From contig CAVQGN010000003.1 of assembly GCA_963712055.1 (NCBI GenBank), positions 772,464-836,463 on the forward strand: a DNA stretch of 64,000 nucleotides. The letters run 5' to 3'. The first letter of the stretch is position 1, and the number at the start of each line of letters is the position of its first letter. Shown piece by piece: positions 17,154 to 26,532 of this stretch. The stretch comes from JAHBVL01 sp963712055 (lineage in GTDB: Bacteria > Chloroflexota > Chloroflexia > Thermomicrobiales > UBA6265). A model generated the notes under the pieces. That model ran no database searches and was not told where the DNA came from. It saw only the letters and a list, made by a program, of their open reading frames with translations. The position numbers and the translations under genes were made by a program.

Positions 17154-17762
17154 TCATTCAAGACGTTTCAGCATACTCGTGCTGGCGCGGAAGCCCATCA
17201 GGCGTTCGAGAAATGGCAAATGAATCGTATCGACCTCAACAAAGCCGAGTCGTTCGTAGAGTCGCCGCGCGTCGGGATTGGTATCGACTACCTCGAGCGT
17301 CAAACCAGTGAAGCCTTCACTGCGTGCGCGTTCTTCGAGCATCGCAATCAGGCGCGAGCCGATACCCAGCCCACGGGCCTGATTGCTGACCGCGATTCCT
17401 TCCAGGTGGAGCTGTCCTGCTTTCGGTTCGCTGGCGAGCAGCGCCAGCAATGGCAACGCCCGCATCGTTCCCCGAATTCCGATCGTCGACCGGAGCGTGC
17501 GGATGGTCATGTGGTCGGTGAAAGAACCGTCTCGGTCGTGAAATCCGGCAACGCCGAGGAGATCGTCGCCCCGGATCGCAACGACGCAGTGACCGGGTTC
17601 GAACGACCGCGCCAGCACCAGCACGCGCTTTTCATCATCAGGGAGGGCAAACCGGAGTTTCCGGCTGAAGGCGTCGTCGTAGAGCAACGCGGCTTGGTCC
17701 CGCAGCGATTCTGGCAAGCCGATCTGGTAGTTGACGATCTCTGTTGCAGGGGATTGCATCAA
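17154..17762 (-). CDS. GNAT family N-acetyltransferase
   Basis: The 202-residue protein has the GNAT acetyl-CoA loop RGLGIGSRLI, preceded by the strand LHLEGIAVSNQA. It ends with the NPDARRLYERLGF signature. It resembles RimI-like acetyltransferases acting on small molecules or protein N-termini. The two adjacent ATGs (17762 and 17759) cannot be separated. It lies 26 bp after the glycosyltransferase gene on the same strand, suggesting cotranscription. Confidence 0.82.
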   Translation of the reverse strand: MMQSPATEIVNYQIGLPESLRDQAALLYDDAFSRKLRFALPDDEKRVLVLARSFEPGHCVVAIRGDDLLGVAGFHDRDGSFTDHMTIRTLRSTIGIRGTMRALPLLALLASEPKAGQLHLEGIAVSNQARGLGIGSRLIAMLEERARSEGFTGLTLEVVDTNPDARRLYERLGFVEVDTIHLPFLERLMGFRASTSMLKRLE

Positions 17763-17788
17763 ACCTTGACCGGATAAGGTGCGAAAGA

Positions 17789-18928
17789 TCAGCAGTCGTC
17801 GATCGCAGGCTCCTCTGAGCGTACCCCGGTTCGGGTTGCGAGTGCTTGCTGGTACAGCGTTTCCGCTCTGTCGGCTTCCTCGTTCCGGCCCAGCGCTCGT
17901 AGCGCAAAGCGGAGAACGTCGTAGGGTCCTTCGTAGAGTGCTGGTGGATGGCGGAAACCGACCCGCGGGACGGTTGCGCCATCACCTTCAAAAAGACCCA
18001 TGCCGATCGAGAGCCGCGCCCAGGCCACCGCTTTGGCGTGGTATCCGAGTTTCCAGGACGCGAACGCGGCCAACCAGGGAAGTTCAGCCAGCCCGGGATG
18101 GATCGCCATTCCTCGCGCGCAGCGGTCGATAGCCTCTCTGAAGCGCTCGAGAATGATGAGACATTCAGCGGCCCGATAGCAGGCCCAGGCGCCTTCTTCA
18201 TCCCACCCGCCCAGACTGGCGCAGCGGTCGAAGGAGGCAACGGCCTCCTCATAGCGCCGGAGGATCTGGAGCGTATCGCCGATGTAGTAATGCCAGCGAG
18301 GGTCGTCTGGGTACTGGTCAGACCAGGTCTGCAGACCGGCGAGATAGCCGCTGTACTTGAGCCCGGCGTTTTCCAGCGGCTTCCAGACCGTGGTGAACTC
18401 CGTTTCTTCCAGCTTCCCGATCGCACCATCGGCGATCGCGAAATACTCGTGAATCGGCCCGATGTATTTCCCGTGGACCGGCAGCCGGAAAAAGAGGACT
18501 TTCGTGAACGTGCCCTGCTGGACCGGGATCGAAAACGCGTTTTCCGTCGCCGTGGCCAGTCGAGCACGGAGATCGGGGAGTCTGGTCACGATTCGTTCGT
18601 CGGTATCGATGATGACTGCCCAGTCCGCGTCGAGCTCGGCGGCGAAATCGAACGCGGCGTTGCGGGCGGCCGCGAAATCGTTGCGCCAGGGGAAATGCCG
18701 GAGCACGAGTTTGTCGCCGGCGACCTCGGCAGCCCGTTCGAGACTGTCATCGACCACTCCGGTGTCGATCACCAGGCAGACATCAACCCAGTCGATCACC
18801 GATTCGAGCGCACCGCTGATGACATCGCTGTTGTTGCCAGTCAGCGTGATCGGCCTCTCGCGACTCGGGATGAAGGGGTTAAGGCGTCCGATCAAAGACA
18901 CCTTGTCCGGTCGGGCTCGATCCGTCAT
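17789..18928 (-). CDS. Family 2 glycosyltransferase with TPR-like C-terminus
   Basis: The start at 18928 (MTDRARPDKVSLI) is one of two close ATGs. The GT-A domain has GNNSDVISGALESVIDWVD near the N-terminus, an FAAARNAAFDFA helix and a DxD-type motif IIDTDE around residue 107. This matches the SunS/YGL-type family 2 enzymes whose C-terminal half carries TPR-like helical repeats; here residues 210-370 are such repeats (EEAVASFDRCASLGGW). Transfer of a nucleotide-sugar unit to a glycan or peptide is likely. Acceptor unknown. Confidence 0.75.
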   Translation of the reverse strand: MTDRARPDKVSLIGRLNPFIPSRERPITLTGNNSDVISGALESVIDWVDVCLVIDTGVVDDSLERAAEVAGDKLVLRHFPWRNDFAAARNAAFDFAAELDADWAVIIDTDERIVTRLPDLRARLATATENAFSIPVQQGTFTKVLFFRLPVHGKYIGPIHEYFAIADGAIGKLEETEFTTVWKPLENAGLKYSGYLAGLQTWSDQYPDDPRWHYYIGDTLQILRRYEEAVASFDRCASLGGWDEEGAWACYRAAECLIILERFREAIDRCARGMAIHPGLAELPWLAAFASWKLGYHAKAVAWARLSIGMGLFEGDGATVPRVGFRHPPALYEGPYDVLRFALRALGRNEEADRAETLYQQALATRTGVRSEEPAIDDC

Positions 18929-19011
18929 GCTCACGGGGTGACGACCAGAATCGCTCCGACCAGCAACACCAGTCGCACTTTCTCCGCCCGAACAGGGAAC
19001 CGATCCCGGGT

Positions 19012-20190
19012 TTGCCGGGTCCGGTCACGATGACCATCGTGCTGGGGATGCTGAGCGCGTTTGGTCCCTTGTCACTCGATACGTATCTCCCTGGTCTTCC
19101 TGATCTGCAGCGTGATTTCGGTACATCGGCTTCGCAAGCACAACTGACGCTTAGCGCGTGTCTGCTTGGACTCGCTACTGGCCAACTGGTGGCCGGGCCC
19201 CTGAGCGATCGCTTTGGTCGCCACAAACCGCTGCTGGTCGGGATCGGGCTGTTTGCGCTGATGTCGTTTCTCTGCGCACTCGCGCCCACGATCGAAGCGC
19301 TGATCGGGATTCGCTATCTCCAGGGCGCTGCTGGTGGGTCCGGGATCGTGATCGCCCGGGCGACGGTTCGCGATCTCCACGAGGGCACGGCGGCGGCCAG
19401 ATTCTTTTCCCGGTTGATGCTAGTCAATGGACTCGCCCCGATCCTGGCGCCGATTCTCGGTGGACAACTGCTCAAGGTCACCGACTGGCGCGGCGTTTTC
19501 GTCGTGCTCGGCTTTATCGGCATCGGTCTGTTTCTGATCGCGGCCTTTTTCCTGCCAGAAACGCTCATGGAGGATCGGCGTCAACCGGGTGGGCTGCGGC
19601 AGACGGTAGCTCGTTTTGGCGATCTTCTCCGCGACAAGGTGTTCGTTGGCTATGCGTTGACGATGGGCTTCGGTGGAGCGGCGCTGTTCGGCTATATTGC
19701 TTCTTCGCCCTTTGTGCTCCAGGACATCTACGGCTTGTCACCGCAGCGGTTCAGTCTGGTCTTCGGCAGTATTGCTATCGGCTACGTGACGATGAGCCAG
19801 GTCAACGCCAGACTGGTCGGACGAGTGCCACTGCGGACACTGCTGAAACGGGGTCTAATCCTCTTTGCCTTGTCGGGCGCGGCCGTGCTGGCCGGGGTGC
19901 TCATCGATCGGGGTCTTCTCCTTGTCCTGATCCCGCTCTATACGATGATGGCTTCGCTCGGTTTCATCTATCCGAACGCGACGGCGCTCGCCTTGAACAG
20001 TTATCCCCAGGCGGCCGGCAGCGCTTCTTCGCTTCTTGGGCTGGCTCAGTTTGCGTTTGGCGCGCTGGCAGCGCCGCTGGTCGGGATCTCCGGTGAAGAC
20101 ACCGCGGTGCCGATGGCGATCGTGATCGCAACCGCAACCTCGGGCGCGTTTCTGGCGTTCACCCTCCTGACCCGATCCGGAACCGAATAG
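19012..20190 (+). CDS. Bcr/CflA family multidrug efflux MFS transporter
   Basis: The protein has twelve hydrophobic segments and the family pattern FGPLSLDTYLPGLPDLQRDF in helix 1. Motif A (GPLSDRFGRHKPLL) follows helix 2. It belongs to the drug:proton antiporter group that exports bicyclomycin, chloramphenicol and similar compounds. The start is uncertain: a TTG at 19012 or an ATG at 19030, neither with a strong ribosome-binding site. The upstream sequence has no in-frame ATG after a stop. It is divergent from the glycosyltransferase gene. Confidence 0.85.
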   Translation: MPGPVTMTIVLGMLSAFGPLSLDTYLPGLPDLQRDFGTSASQAQLTLSACLLGLATGQLVAGPLSDRFGRHKPLLVGIGLFALMSFLCALAPTIEALIGIRYLQGAAGGSGIVIARATVRDLHEGTAAARFFSRLMLVNGLAPILAPILGGQLLKVTDWRGVFVVLGFIGIGLFLIAAFFLPETLMEDRRQPGGLRQTVARFGDLLRDKVFVGYALTMGFGGAALFGYIASSPFVLQDIYGLSPQRFSLVFGSIAIGYVTMSQVNARLVGRVPLRTLLKRGLILFALSGAAVLAGVLIDRGLLLVLIPLYTMMASLGFIYPNATALALNSYPQAAGSASSLLGLAQFAFGALAAPLVGISGEDTAVPMAIVIATATSGAFLAFTLLTRSGTE

Positions 20191-20221
20191 ACGAGGTCTT
20201 TCTCTCGTTTTCTCCAGAGGG

Positions 20222-20273
20222 TTGACAGGTTCACACCACTTTCGGTAGCATGGCGTCAAATTGGTCAACCAAT
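20222..20273 (+). promoter_or_regulatory. Promoter with a GntR/FCD-type operator for the sugar cluster
   Basis: TTGACA (20222-20227) and TAGCAT (20246-20251) are separated by 18 bases and fit a sigma-70-type promoter. Immediately downstream, ATTGGT-CA-ACCAAT (20260-20273) is a perfect 6-bp inverted repeat of the TGGT-N-ACCA type bound by FadR-subfamily GntR regulators. Such a regulator is encoded at 31835-32584 in the same cluster. The site would overlap the transcription start, consistent with repression. Confidence 0.6.
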
Positions 20274-20398
20274 CAACCTTTGTATCGTGTGGTCTGTGGA
20301 AACGGTCGAACCGCCGGGTCATCGCCAGTCGCCAACCGAACGTATTCGGCCGACGGCGTTTCGTCGACGGAGAGCAGTCCAGTAGCCGGGAGATCTCG

Positions 20399-21157
20399 AT
20401 GGGACGACTTGATGGCAAGGTCTGCGCGATTACCGGCGCAGCCAGTGGGATCGCCCGCGGAGCGGCGGAAGCGTTTGTGGCCGAGGGAGCTACGGTCTAT
20501 CTGATCGATCGCAACGAGATCGGGCTCAGCCAGGCGGCCAGCGCGCTTGGTGACCGTGCGATTCCCCTGATCTGTGATGTCACGAGCGAAGAATCGGTCG
20601 AATCGACTTTTTCCCAGATCCGTAAGCAGCAGGACCGGTTCGATGTTCTCTACACCTGCGCCGCGGTCCAGTTGGTCGGCGAGGACGCTCCCGTCCACGA
20701 ACTCGATGTCGATGTCTGGGACCGAACCCATTCCGTCAATCTGCGTGGCGTTTTTCTGAGCTGCAAGCATGGCGCCCGGACGATGATCGCGGCCGGCAAT
20801 GGTGGGTCGATCATCAACTGTGGTTCTCCGACCGGTTTGACGATGTGCGGCGCCGGTTGGCATGCCTATTCGTCGTCGAAAGCGGGGGTCATGGGATTGA
20901 CCCGGGTGATGGCAGCCGATCTGGCCCAGTACAACATCCGGGTCAATGGCATCGTCCCCGGAACCATTGCCACCACCCTGACCCAGAGACTGGTCGATGA
21001 TCCCGAGAGTCTCGCGTATTTGCTGAGCCTTCATCCTATCGGGCGGATCGGGACGCCGAAGGACATGGCCGGGATTGCGGTTTTCCTTGCTTCAGATGAA
21101 TCGTCTTTTGCCACCGGAGCGCATTTCTCGGTCGACGGCGGAATCTCGGTACGATAG
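20399..21157 (+). CDS. SDR family NAD(P)-dependent oxidoreductase
   Basis: ATG 20399 gives a classical 252-residue short-chain dehydrogenase. It has the cofactor motif TGAASGIARG (residues 13-22), the structural NxxG region and a catalytic YSSSK motif with its upstream serine (NCGSPTG). Its C-terminus ends with the usual TGAHFSVDGGISV. An ORF extension back to 20261 crosses the promoter and operator and is rejected. As first gene of the cluster, it probably oxidises a sugar or polyol to a ketose or lactone. It lies 11 bp before the ABC permease gene. Confidence 0.85.
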   Translation: MGRLDGKVCAITGAASGIARGAAEAFVAEGATVYLIDRNEIGLSQAASALGDRAIPLICDVTSEESVESTFSQIRKQQDRFDVLYTCAAVQLVGEDAPVHELDVDVWDRTHSVNLRGVFLSCKHGARTMIAAGNGGSIINCGSPTGLTMCGAGWHAYSSSKAGVMGLTRVMAADLAQYNIRVNGIVPGTIATTLTQRLVDDPESLAYLLSLHPIGRIGTPKDMAGIAVFLASDESSFATGAHFSVDGGISVR

Positions 21158-21168
21158 GGATCTGATCG

Positions 21169-22158
21169 ATGACGACAGAAACAGCAACCGCTTCAACCGA
21201 CTCGGGTATCGGCGGTTGGCTCAAGCGAGTAGGCGCGCTTAATGAAATCGGCGTCATTGCCGCGATGTTGGGAATATGCATTGCGCTGACGCTTCTTACC
21301 GATACCTTTCTGACTGAACAAAACCTCGTTTCTGTGCTGCGGCAGTCGTCGTATATCGGGATCATGGCCGTCGGGATGGTTTTCGTGATCTCGATGGGGG
21401 ATATCGATCTTTCCGTCGGCGCGCTCCTGATGCTGACCTCGGTGTCGATGTCGGTCATGTTTCGCGAGGGGTATCCGACGTTGGTGATCATCATCGCCGG
21501 GCTACTGATCGCCTCGCTTTGCGGTTTCGTCAATGGGCTGCTGGCGGTTGCCCTGCGTATCCCGACCATCATCGTGACCCTCGGTACGCTCAGTATCTTC
21601 CGCGGATTGGGACTCGTGATTTCAGGCGGTTCCCCAGTTTCCGGATATGACCAGTCGACCTGGTTTTTCCGGGTAATGGGAGGAAAGTTTCTCGGTATCT
21701 GGGCGAGCGCCTGGGCGATGTTCGCGGTCGCGCTTTTCGGCTGGTTTCTGTTCAATCAGACCGCGTTTGGGCGGCGAGTTCAGGCGATTGGCAGCAATCG
21801 GCAAGCTGCCCGCTTCGCCGGGATCCGAGTCGATCGCTACCGGGTGATGGTGATGACCTTGATGGGCTTTATCGTCGGGATCGCAGCGGTATTTCTGCTC
21901 GCATTCCAGCGTGGTGGCAATCCCGCCAGTGGTCCGGGCCAGGAGCTCTATGTGATCGCGGCGACCATCATCGGCGGCACGGCGCTTTCGGGTGGTTCCG
22001 GTTCGGTCATCGGCGCGGTGGTCGGCGCGATGATCGTCTGGTTGATCCAGAACGGGCTGGTGCTGCTCGGCATCGAACCGGCCTGGGCAACAGTCTCGAC
22101 CGGCGCGGTCATCATCCTCGCCGTTGCACTCGATTACCTCATAAAACGGAGAGCGTAG
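21169..22158 (+). CDS. Ribose-type sugar ABC transporter permease (RbsC-like)
   Basis: The 329-residue membrane protein has about nine to ten helices. It carries the family signatures GMVFVISMGDIDLSVGA and ELYVIAATIIGGTALSGGSGSVIGAVVG. It belongs to the CUT2 (ribose/xylose) permease family and would form a homodimeric channel with the ATPase encoded at 23446-25014 and the binding protein at 22285-23364. The substrate is presumably the pentose-like sugar handled by the cluster. Confidence 0.9.
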   Translation: MTTETATASTDSGIGGWLKRVGALNEIGVIAAMLGICIALTLLTDTFLTEQNLVSVLRQSSYIGIMAVGMVFVISMGDIDLSVGALLMLTSVSMSVMFREGYPTLVIIIAGLLIASLCGFVNGLLAVALRIPTIIVTLGTLSIFRGLGLVISGGSPVSGYDQSTWFFRVMGGKFLGIWASAWAMFAVALFGWFLFNQTAFGRRVQAIGSNRQAARFAGIRVDRYRVMVMTLMGFIVGIAAVFLLAFQRGGNPASGPGQELYVIAATIIGGTALSGGSGSVIGAVVGAMIVWLIQNGLVLLGIEPAWATVSTGAVIILAVALDYLIKRRA

Positions 22159-22284
22159 GACGTTGACCGCCGCATTCGCGCGCTGCGGTTTGCCTGGAAA
22201 GGTGGTGATGCCCGGAACACGAGGTTATTGCCTCTCGTCGAAAAGGTTCCACGTTGCTGTTTCATACGAGGAGGAACAAAGGGC

Positions 22285-23364
22285 ATGTCGAAAAAACTGA
22301 TGGGAATGCTGGCCCTGGTCATGATGATGGCGCTCGTGCCGATGCTCAGCCAATCATCCCAGAACGCGAGTGCGCAGGATGAGATCAAAATCGCTTATAT
22401 CCTGCATGGTCTGAACGATTTCACCCAGACCATCAAGGAAGGTGCCGAGGACGCCGGCAAGGATCTCGGCGTGACGGTCGATGTCTTCGGTGAAGCGGGA
22501 TTCGATATCCCGACCCACCAGGGCTTCTTCGAATCTGCGATCCAGGCCGGGTATGACGGTATCGCCATCATCCCGAATGGCGGCGATCCGTGGAACGCAC
22601 TGATCCAGACGGCCACCGATGCCGGGATCCCGCTGGCTTCCGCAAACAACACCGCGCTGAACTCGACCTTGACCCTCTGGGTCGGACAGGACGAGTACAA
22701 CTCGGGTGTGCTGCTGGCCGAAGAGTTCGTCAAGCAGCTGGAAGCGAGCGGGGTGACTGAGGGCAAGATCGTCATTGGATCTTGCTTCCCCGGCAACCCG
22801 GTGCTCGATGCTCGTTCGGCTGGTATTCGCTCGGTGCTCGAGGGCACCGGTTTTGTCGCGACCGAGGATTTCGACACCAAGCTCGACAACACCGAGAACT
22901 ACAACATCTGGGATAGCCTCTCAATCGCCAATGCCGATGCGGTTGCAATGGTTGGTCTCTGCTCGCTCGATCCACCGAACATCGCGCAGGTCAAAGAACG
23001 TGGTGGCTTCGAATGGCTCGGAGCCGGTTACGATCTCGAAACCCCGACGCTCGAAGCGATCAAAGCAGGCTATATCGGCGTTTCCGCCGGACAGCAACCC
23101 TATCTGCAGGGTTACCTACCAGTGCGAGCATTGGTAGAGGAGATCCAGTCTGGTGAGCCGATCACCGGATGGCTCGAAGTCCCGACGGACATCGTGACGG
23201 CAGCCAATGTTGAAGAGTTCATGCCGCGGGAAGCAGACGGCCAGGTTCAGTACGACTTCTACAAGGCCTACATGGCTGAGAATTTCGCCGACCTGCAAGC
23301 TGCGGCTCGACCGTATGACGACCTGAGACTTGAGCCGGGGGCAGTAGCCACACCGACATCCTGA
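22285..23364 (+). CDS. Sugar ABC transporter substrate-binding protein (Peripla_BP_4, CUT2)
   Basis: ATG 22285 follows GAGGAGGAACAAAGGGC. The 359-residue protein has a signal peptide (MSKKLMGMLALVMMM..., cleavage after ASAQ) and no lipobox cysteine. Two Rossmann-like lobes follow, typical of ribose/autoinducer-2 binding proteins, with IVIGSCFPGNP in the hinge region. A poly-Pro/Thr tail ends the protein. It supplies the permease and ATPase on either side. A perfect hairpin lies directly downstream. Confidence 0.88.
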   Translation: MSKKLMGMLALVMMMALVPMLSQSSQNASAQDEIKIAYILHGLNDFTQTIKEGAEDAGKDLGVTVDVFGEAGFDIPTHQGFFESAIQAGYDGIAIIPNGGDPWNALIQTATDAGIPLASANNTALNSTLTLWVGQDEYNSGVLLAEEFVKQLEASGVTEGKIVIGSCFPGNPVLDARSAGIRSVLEGTGFVATEDFDTKLDNTENYNIWDSLSIANADAVAMVGLCSLDPPNIAQVKERGGFEWLGAGYDLETPTLEAIKAGYIGVSAGQQPYLQGYLPVRALVEEIQSGEPITGWLEVPTDIVTAANVEEFMPREADGQVQYDFYKAYMAENFADLQAAARPYDDLRLEPGAVATPTS

Positions 23365-23380
23365 ATTCGTTGATGCACGC

Positions 23381-23408
23381 GGACGCCAGGTTTGGATTCC
23401 TGGCGTCC
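23381..23408 (+). terminator. Intercistronic stem-loop after the CUT2 binding-protein gene
   Basis: GGACGCCAGG (23381-23390) pairs perfectly with CCTGGCGTCC (23399-23408) around an 8-base loop. It lies 17 bp after the stop and has no U-tract. It may cause partial termination or stabilise the upstream message, so that the binding protein is made in excess of the ATPase. Confidence 0.55.
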
Positions 23409-23445
23409 ACGGGGCATCGTCTACGTTTCCTCTTACAGGTGGGTC

Positions 23446-25014
23446 ATGAACGAAACGATTGACACAACCAGTGCAAGGATCCGGGTCGAGGGAATCAGCA
23501 AACGCTTTGGAGGCGTAACTGCGCTCAACGACGTCAGCTTTTCGATTTCCCCGGGCGAGATCCATGCGCTTGTGGGCGAGAACGGCGCAGGCAAAAGCAC
23601 GTTGATGAAAATCCTGGCTGGTATCTATCAGCCGGATCAGGGCCAGGTCTTTCTGCAGGAAAAACCAGTTCGACTGAATAGTCCACTGGCAGCGCGGAGG
23701 GCTGGAGTCAGTATCGTTTCGCAGGAACTGGCGTTGTTCCCGCATCTGTCGATCGCCGCCAACGTCTTCGTCAACCGCGAGGAAACCCGTGGCGGTCTGG
23801 TGCTGAACGAGCGGGCCATGCGGAAAGCAGCAAGGGAGGTGCTCGATGACATGGGCGTCGACCTCGATCCTTCCCGCAAGGTCGGTTCACTCTCTGTTGG
23901 TGAAAAGCAACTCGTCGAAATCGCCCGGACTCTCCAGCAAAACGCTGAGATTGTCATCATGGACGAACCGAATTCAGCGCTCAATGCCAACGAATCAGAA
24001 CGCCTTTTCGAAATCCTGCGGCGGCTGCGCGATCGTGGTTTAACCGTGATCTATGTGTCCCATCGCCTCGAAGAAGTCTTTGCTATCTCCGACCGAATCA
24101 CGGTGATTCGTGATGGGCGCTATCAGGGTACGTGGCCCATTCCGGAAACATCAATCCCCGAGGTCATCGAGCAGATGATCGGTCGCGGTCTCGAGGAATC
24201 GTTTCCACCGCGCGCGGCGATTCCAGCTGGTGCTCCGACGGTACTGGGAGTCAACCACCTTGCGGTCGCCCCTAGCCTGAAAGAGGTCAGTTTCGCTTTG
24301 CAGGCAGGAGAAATCCTGGGATTCGCTGGATTGGAGGGGTCGGGCGTCGATGAGATTTTCGATGTCTTATTTGGGCTCGATCATCCTGATTCGGGTGAGA
24401 TCACTTATCACGACAAGCACACTCGGCCTCGTTCACCCTTCCAGGCGATCAAGGCGGGGTTGGCGATGGTGCCAGCGAATCGCCGTGAAGAGGGTTTGAT
24501 GCTCGAATGGTCGATACGGAACAACACGAGTCTGGCCGTTCTCGATCGGTTGCTTCGCTCACTCGGCGTCATCAACCGCTCGGCCGAAAAGGAGCTGGCT
24601 GGCAAGTATGTCGAGCGCCTCAGTGTCGCGACCGATTCCATCGACAAAAAGGTCGTCAACTTAAGCGGTGGAAACCAGCAAAAAGTGGTGCTGGCCAAAT
24701 GGCTGGCGACCGGTCCCACAATTCTCGTGCTCAACGACCCCACCCGTGGAGTCGATGTTGGCGCCAAATCGGAGATCTATCGACTCTGCGGCGAACTCGC
24801 GGAAAGTGGCATCGGGCTGCTTTTCACCTCGTCCGAGGTCGAGGAAACGCTCGGTGTCTGCGACCGGGTGATTGTCATGTACAAGGGAAGACCGATTCGG
24901 GAGTTCGCTCGTGGCGAAGCGACCAAAGCGGATGTCATGTACTGGATCGCCGGAGGTGAACCGGCACTGGTGGCTCAGGCGTTTGGCCATACCCACTCTG
25001 GATCCGAAGGATGA
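23446..25014 (+). CDS. Sugar ABC transporter ATP-binding protein (RbsA-like, two ABC domains)
   Basis: The start ATG 23446 follows AGGTGGGT. The 522-residue protein has two nucleotide-binding domains, as expected for CUT2 transporters. Domain 1 has Walker A GENGAGKST, signature LSVGEKQ and Walker B IVIMDEP. Domain 2 has a degenerate Walker A (GLEGSGVDEI), signature LSGGNQQ and Walker B ILVLNDPTRGVD. The Q-loop and H-switch (VSHR in domain 1) are intact in domain 1, which is probably the catalytic site. The stop overlaps a run of AAGGAGG that serves the next gene. Confidence 0.9.
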   Translation: MNETIDTTSARIRVEGISKRFGGVTALNDVSFSISPGEIHALVGENGAGKSTLMKILAGIYQPDQGQVFLQEKPVRLNSPLAARRAGVSIVSQELALFPHLSIAANVFVNREETRGGLVLNERAMRKAAREVLDDMGVDLDPSRKVGSLSVGEKQLVEIARTLQQNAEIVIMDEPNSALNANESERLFEILRRLRDRGLTVIYVSHRLEEVFAISDRITVIRDGRYQGTWPIPETSIPEVIEQMIGRGLEESFPPRAAIPAGAPTVLGVNHLAVAPSLKEVSFALQAGEILGFAGLEGSGVDEIFDVLFGLDHPDSGEITYHDKHTRPRSPFQAIKAGLAMVPANRREEGLMLEWSIRNNTSLAVLDRLLRSLGVINRSAEKELAGKYVERLSVATDSIDKKVVNLSGGNQQKVVLAKWLATGPTILVLNDPTRGVDVGAKSEIYRLCGELAESGIGLLFTSSEVEETLGVCDRVIVMYKGRPIREFARGEATKADVMYWIAGGEPALVAQAFGHTHSGSEG

Positions 25015-25028
25015 AAGGAGGCAGGATC

Positions 25029-25439
25029 ATGCAGGAGCCAACGATCCAGGGGGTCGATCATGTCGCGATTCTTGTCGAGGACCCGGACACCGCACTGCCG
25101 TACTACCGCGATGTGCTCGGGATGGCGGTGATTGGAGACGAACTGAATCACAACGTCGGCGTGCGACTCGTTTACCTCGATGCAGGCAACATCATCATCC
25201 AGCTGGTTTCGCCCTTTCGCCCTGGTCCGATTCAGGACCATCTCACCAACCGGGGCGAAGGTTTGCACCATGTCTGTTTTCAGGTCGAGGACATTGCGCA
25301 GGCAATCGACGCACTCGCGCCGGACCAGACGATTCAGGTGGCGGTCGGTGGGAGAAACCGGCGGACCTGCTTCTTGCCAGACCGTCCGAATGGCCTGATC
25401 ATGGAACTCTCGGAAATCGATGAAATCAGCGTCGAATAG
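25029..25439 (+). CDS. VOC family protein (glyoxalase / methylmalonyl-CoA epimerase-like)
   Basis: ATG 25029 has AAGGAGG seven bases upstream; the earlier ATG at 25011 overlaps that site and is less likely. The 136-residue protein has two beta-alpha-beta-beta-beta units with metal-ligand positions His (VDHVAIL), a Gln/Glu position (IIIQLV), His (GLHHVCF) and Glu (LIMELSE). This is closest in feel to methylmalonyl-CoA epimerase. In this catabolic setting it may epimerise or isomerise an acid intermediate. Exact reaction unknown. Confidence 0.75.
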   Translation: MQEPTIQGVDHVAILVEDPDTALPYYRDVLGMAVIGDELNHNVGVRLVYLDAGNIIIQLVSPFRPGPIQDHLTNRGEGLHHVCFQVEDIAQAIDALAPDQTIQVAVGGRNRRTCFLPDRPNGLIMELSEIDEISVE

Positions 25440-25485
25440 TGGGCAAAGACTCACTGTTCCACACGTAGGAGGATGCGCGCAGGCG

Positions 25486-26532
25486 ATGAAAGAACCTTTT
25501 CGGATTGGATACACCAACGATTTCCTGACGCCGTCGGGAGATATCGGCTGGGGCGACATCGGATTGGAGCGGCTCAAAGGTATCCCGGATATTGAGATGA
25601 CCTTTCTGCCGAGGCATGAACCGGTCTTGAGTGCCGACCTCGCGGCTGACTTCGATGCGCTCGGGGTCCTCGCCCCGAAGGTAACCGCCGAGCTGGTCGA
25701 CAATGCGCCGCGTCTCGCAGTTGTCGCCCGCTTCGGTGTCGGCTATGACAACGTCGATCTCGACGCTTGCACTCGCAACGGGATCGCGGTCTGCATCACC
25801 CCGGAAGGCGTGCGGCGACCAATGGCGTCAACCGCAATCGCGTTCATGCTCGCGCTCGCCCACCGGATTCTCGAAAAAGACCGGATCACCCGGGCGGGTG
25901 AGTGGGGCAGCAAGCTCGACTACATGGGTTATGGCGTGACCGGCAAAACACTCGGGTCGATTGGGCTTGGCAACATCGCTCGGGACATGTTTCACCTGGC
26001 CACGCCATGGGACATGCGCCGGATCGCCTACGACCCGTTCATCGATCCTGCTCTGGCGGAAAAAGCGAATGTTGAATTGGTCGATCTCGAAACCGTGATG
26101 CGGGAGTCGGACTACCTGGCGGTGCTCTGCAACCTGACCGATGACACCTATCACCTCGTCAATCGCGAACGCCTGGCGATGATGAAACCTTCCGCCTTTT
26201 TGCTCAGCATTGCCCGGGGACCGGTGGTCGACGAGGAAGCGCTCTACGAAGCGCTACGAGACCGGACGATCCGGGGCGCGGCGATGGATGTCTTCGAGAA
26301 GGAGCCTCCCGATCCGAACAACCCGGTGTTTGCGCTCGATAACGTGATCGTGTCACCCCACGCCCTCGCCTGGACCGAGGAATCGGCGATGGGGATCGGG
26401 ATGGGGGTGCTCGACGCGATTCTTGATGTGATGAACGGAAAGGCGCCGACCTATGTCGTGAACCGGGACGTGATCGATTCGCCGAAATTCCAGCAAAAGC
26501 TTGCCGCTTATCGAGAAAGAATGGGGTCCTAG
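25486..26532 (+). CDS. D-isomer-specific 2-hydroxyacid dehydrogenase (phosphoglycerate-dehydrogenase-like)
   Basis: ATG 25486 (MKEPFRIGYTNDF) is preceded by GGAGGA. The 348-residue protein has the NAD-binding fingerprint TLGSIGLGNIARD. The catalytic triad of the family is present: Arg in SIARGPVVDE, Glu in DVFEKEPP and His in SPHALAW. It would oxidise or reduce a 2-hydroxy acid or sugar acid with NAD. The next gene starts on the base after its stop codon, so translation is probably coupled. In context it probably acts on a sugar acid before aldol cleavage. Confidence 0.85.
   Translation: MKEPFRIGYTNDFLTPSGDIGWGDIGLERLKGIPDIEMTFLPRHEPVLSADLAADFDALGVLAPKVTAELVDNAPRLAVVARFGVGYDNVDLDACTRNGIAVCITPEGVRRPMASTAIAFMLALAHRILEKDRITRAGEWGSKLDYMGYGVTGKTLGSIGLGNIARDMFHLATPWDMRRIAYDPFIDPALAEKANVELVDLETVMRESDYLAVLCNLTDDTYHLVNRERLAMMKPSAFLLSIARGPVVDEEALYEALRDRTIRGAAMDVFEKEPPDPNNPVFALDNVIVSPHALAWTEESAMGIGMGVLDAILDVMNGKAPTYVVNRDVIDSPKFQQKLAAYRERMGS

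Noticed and set aside
20261..20398. Longer start for the SDR gene
   Set aside because: It would cover the promoter-operator region; the Rossmann domain begins right after ATG 20399.
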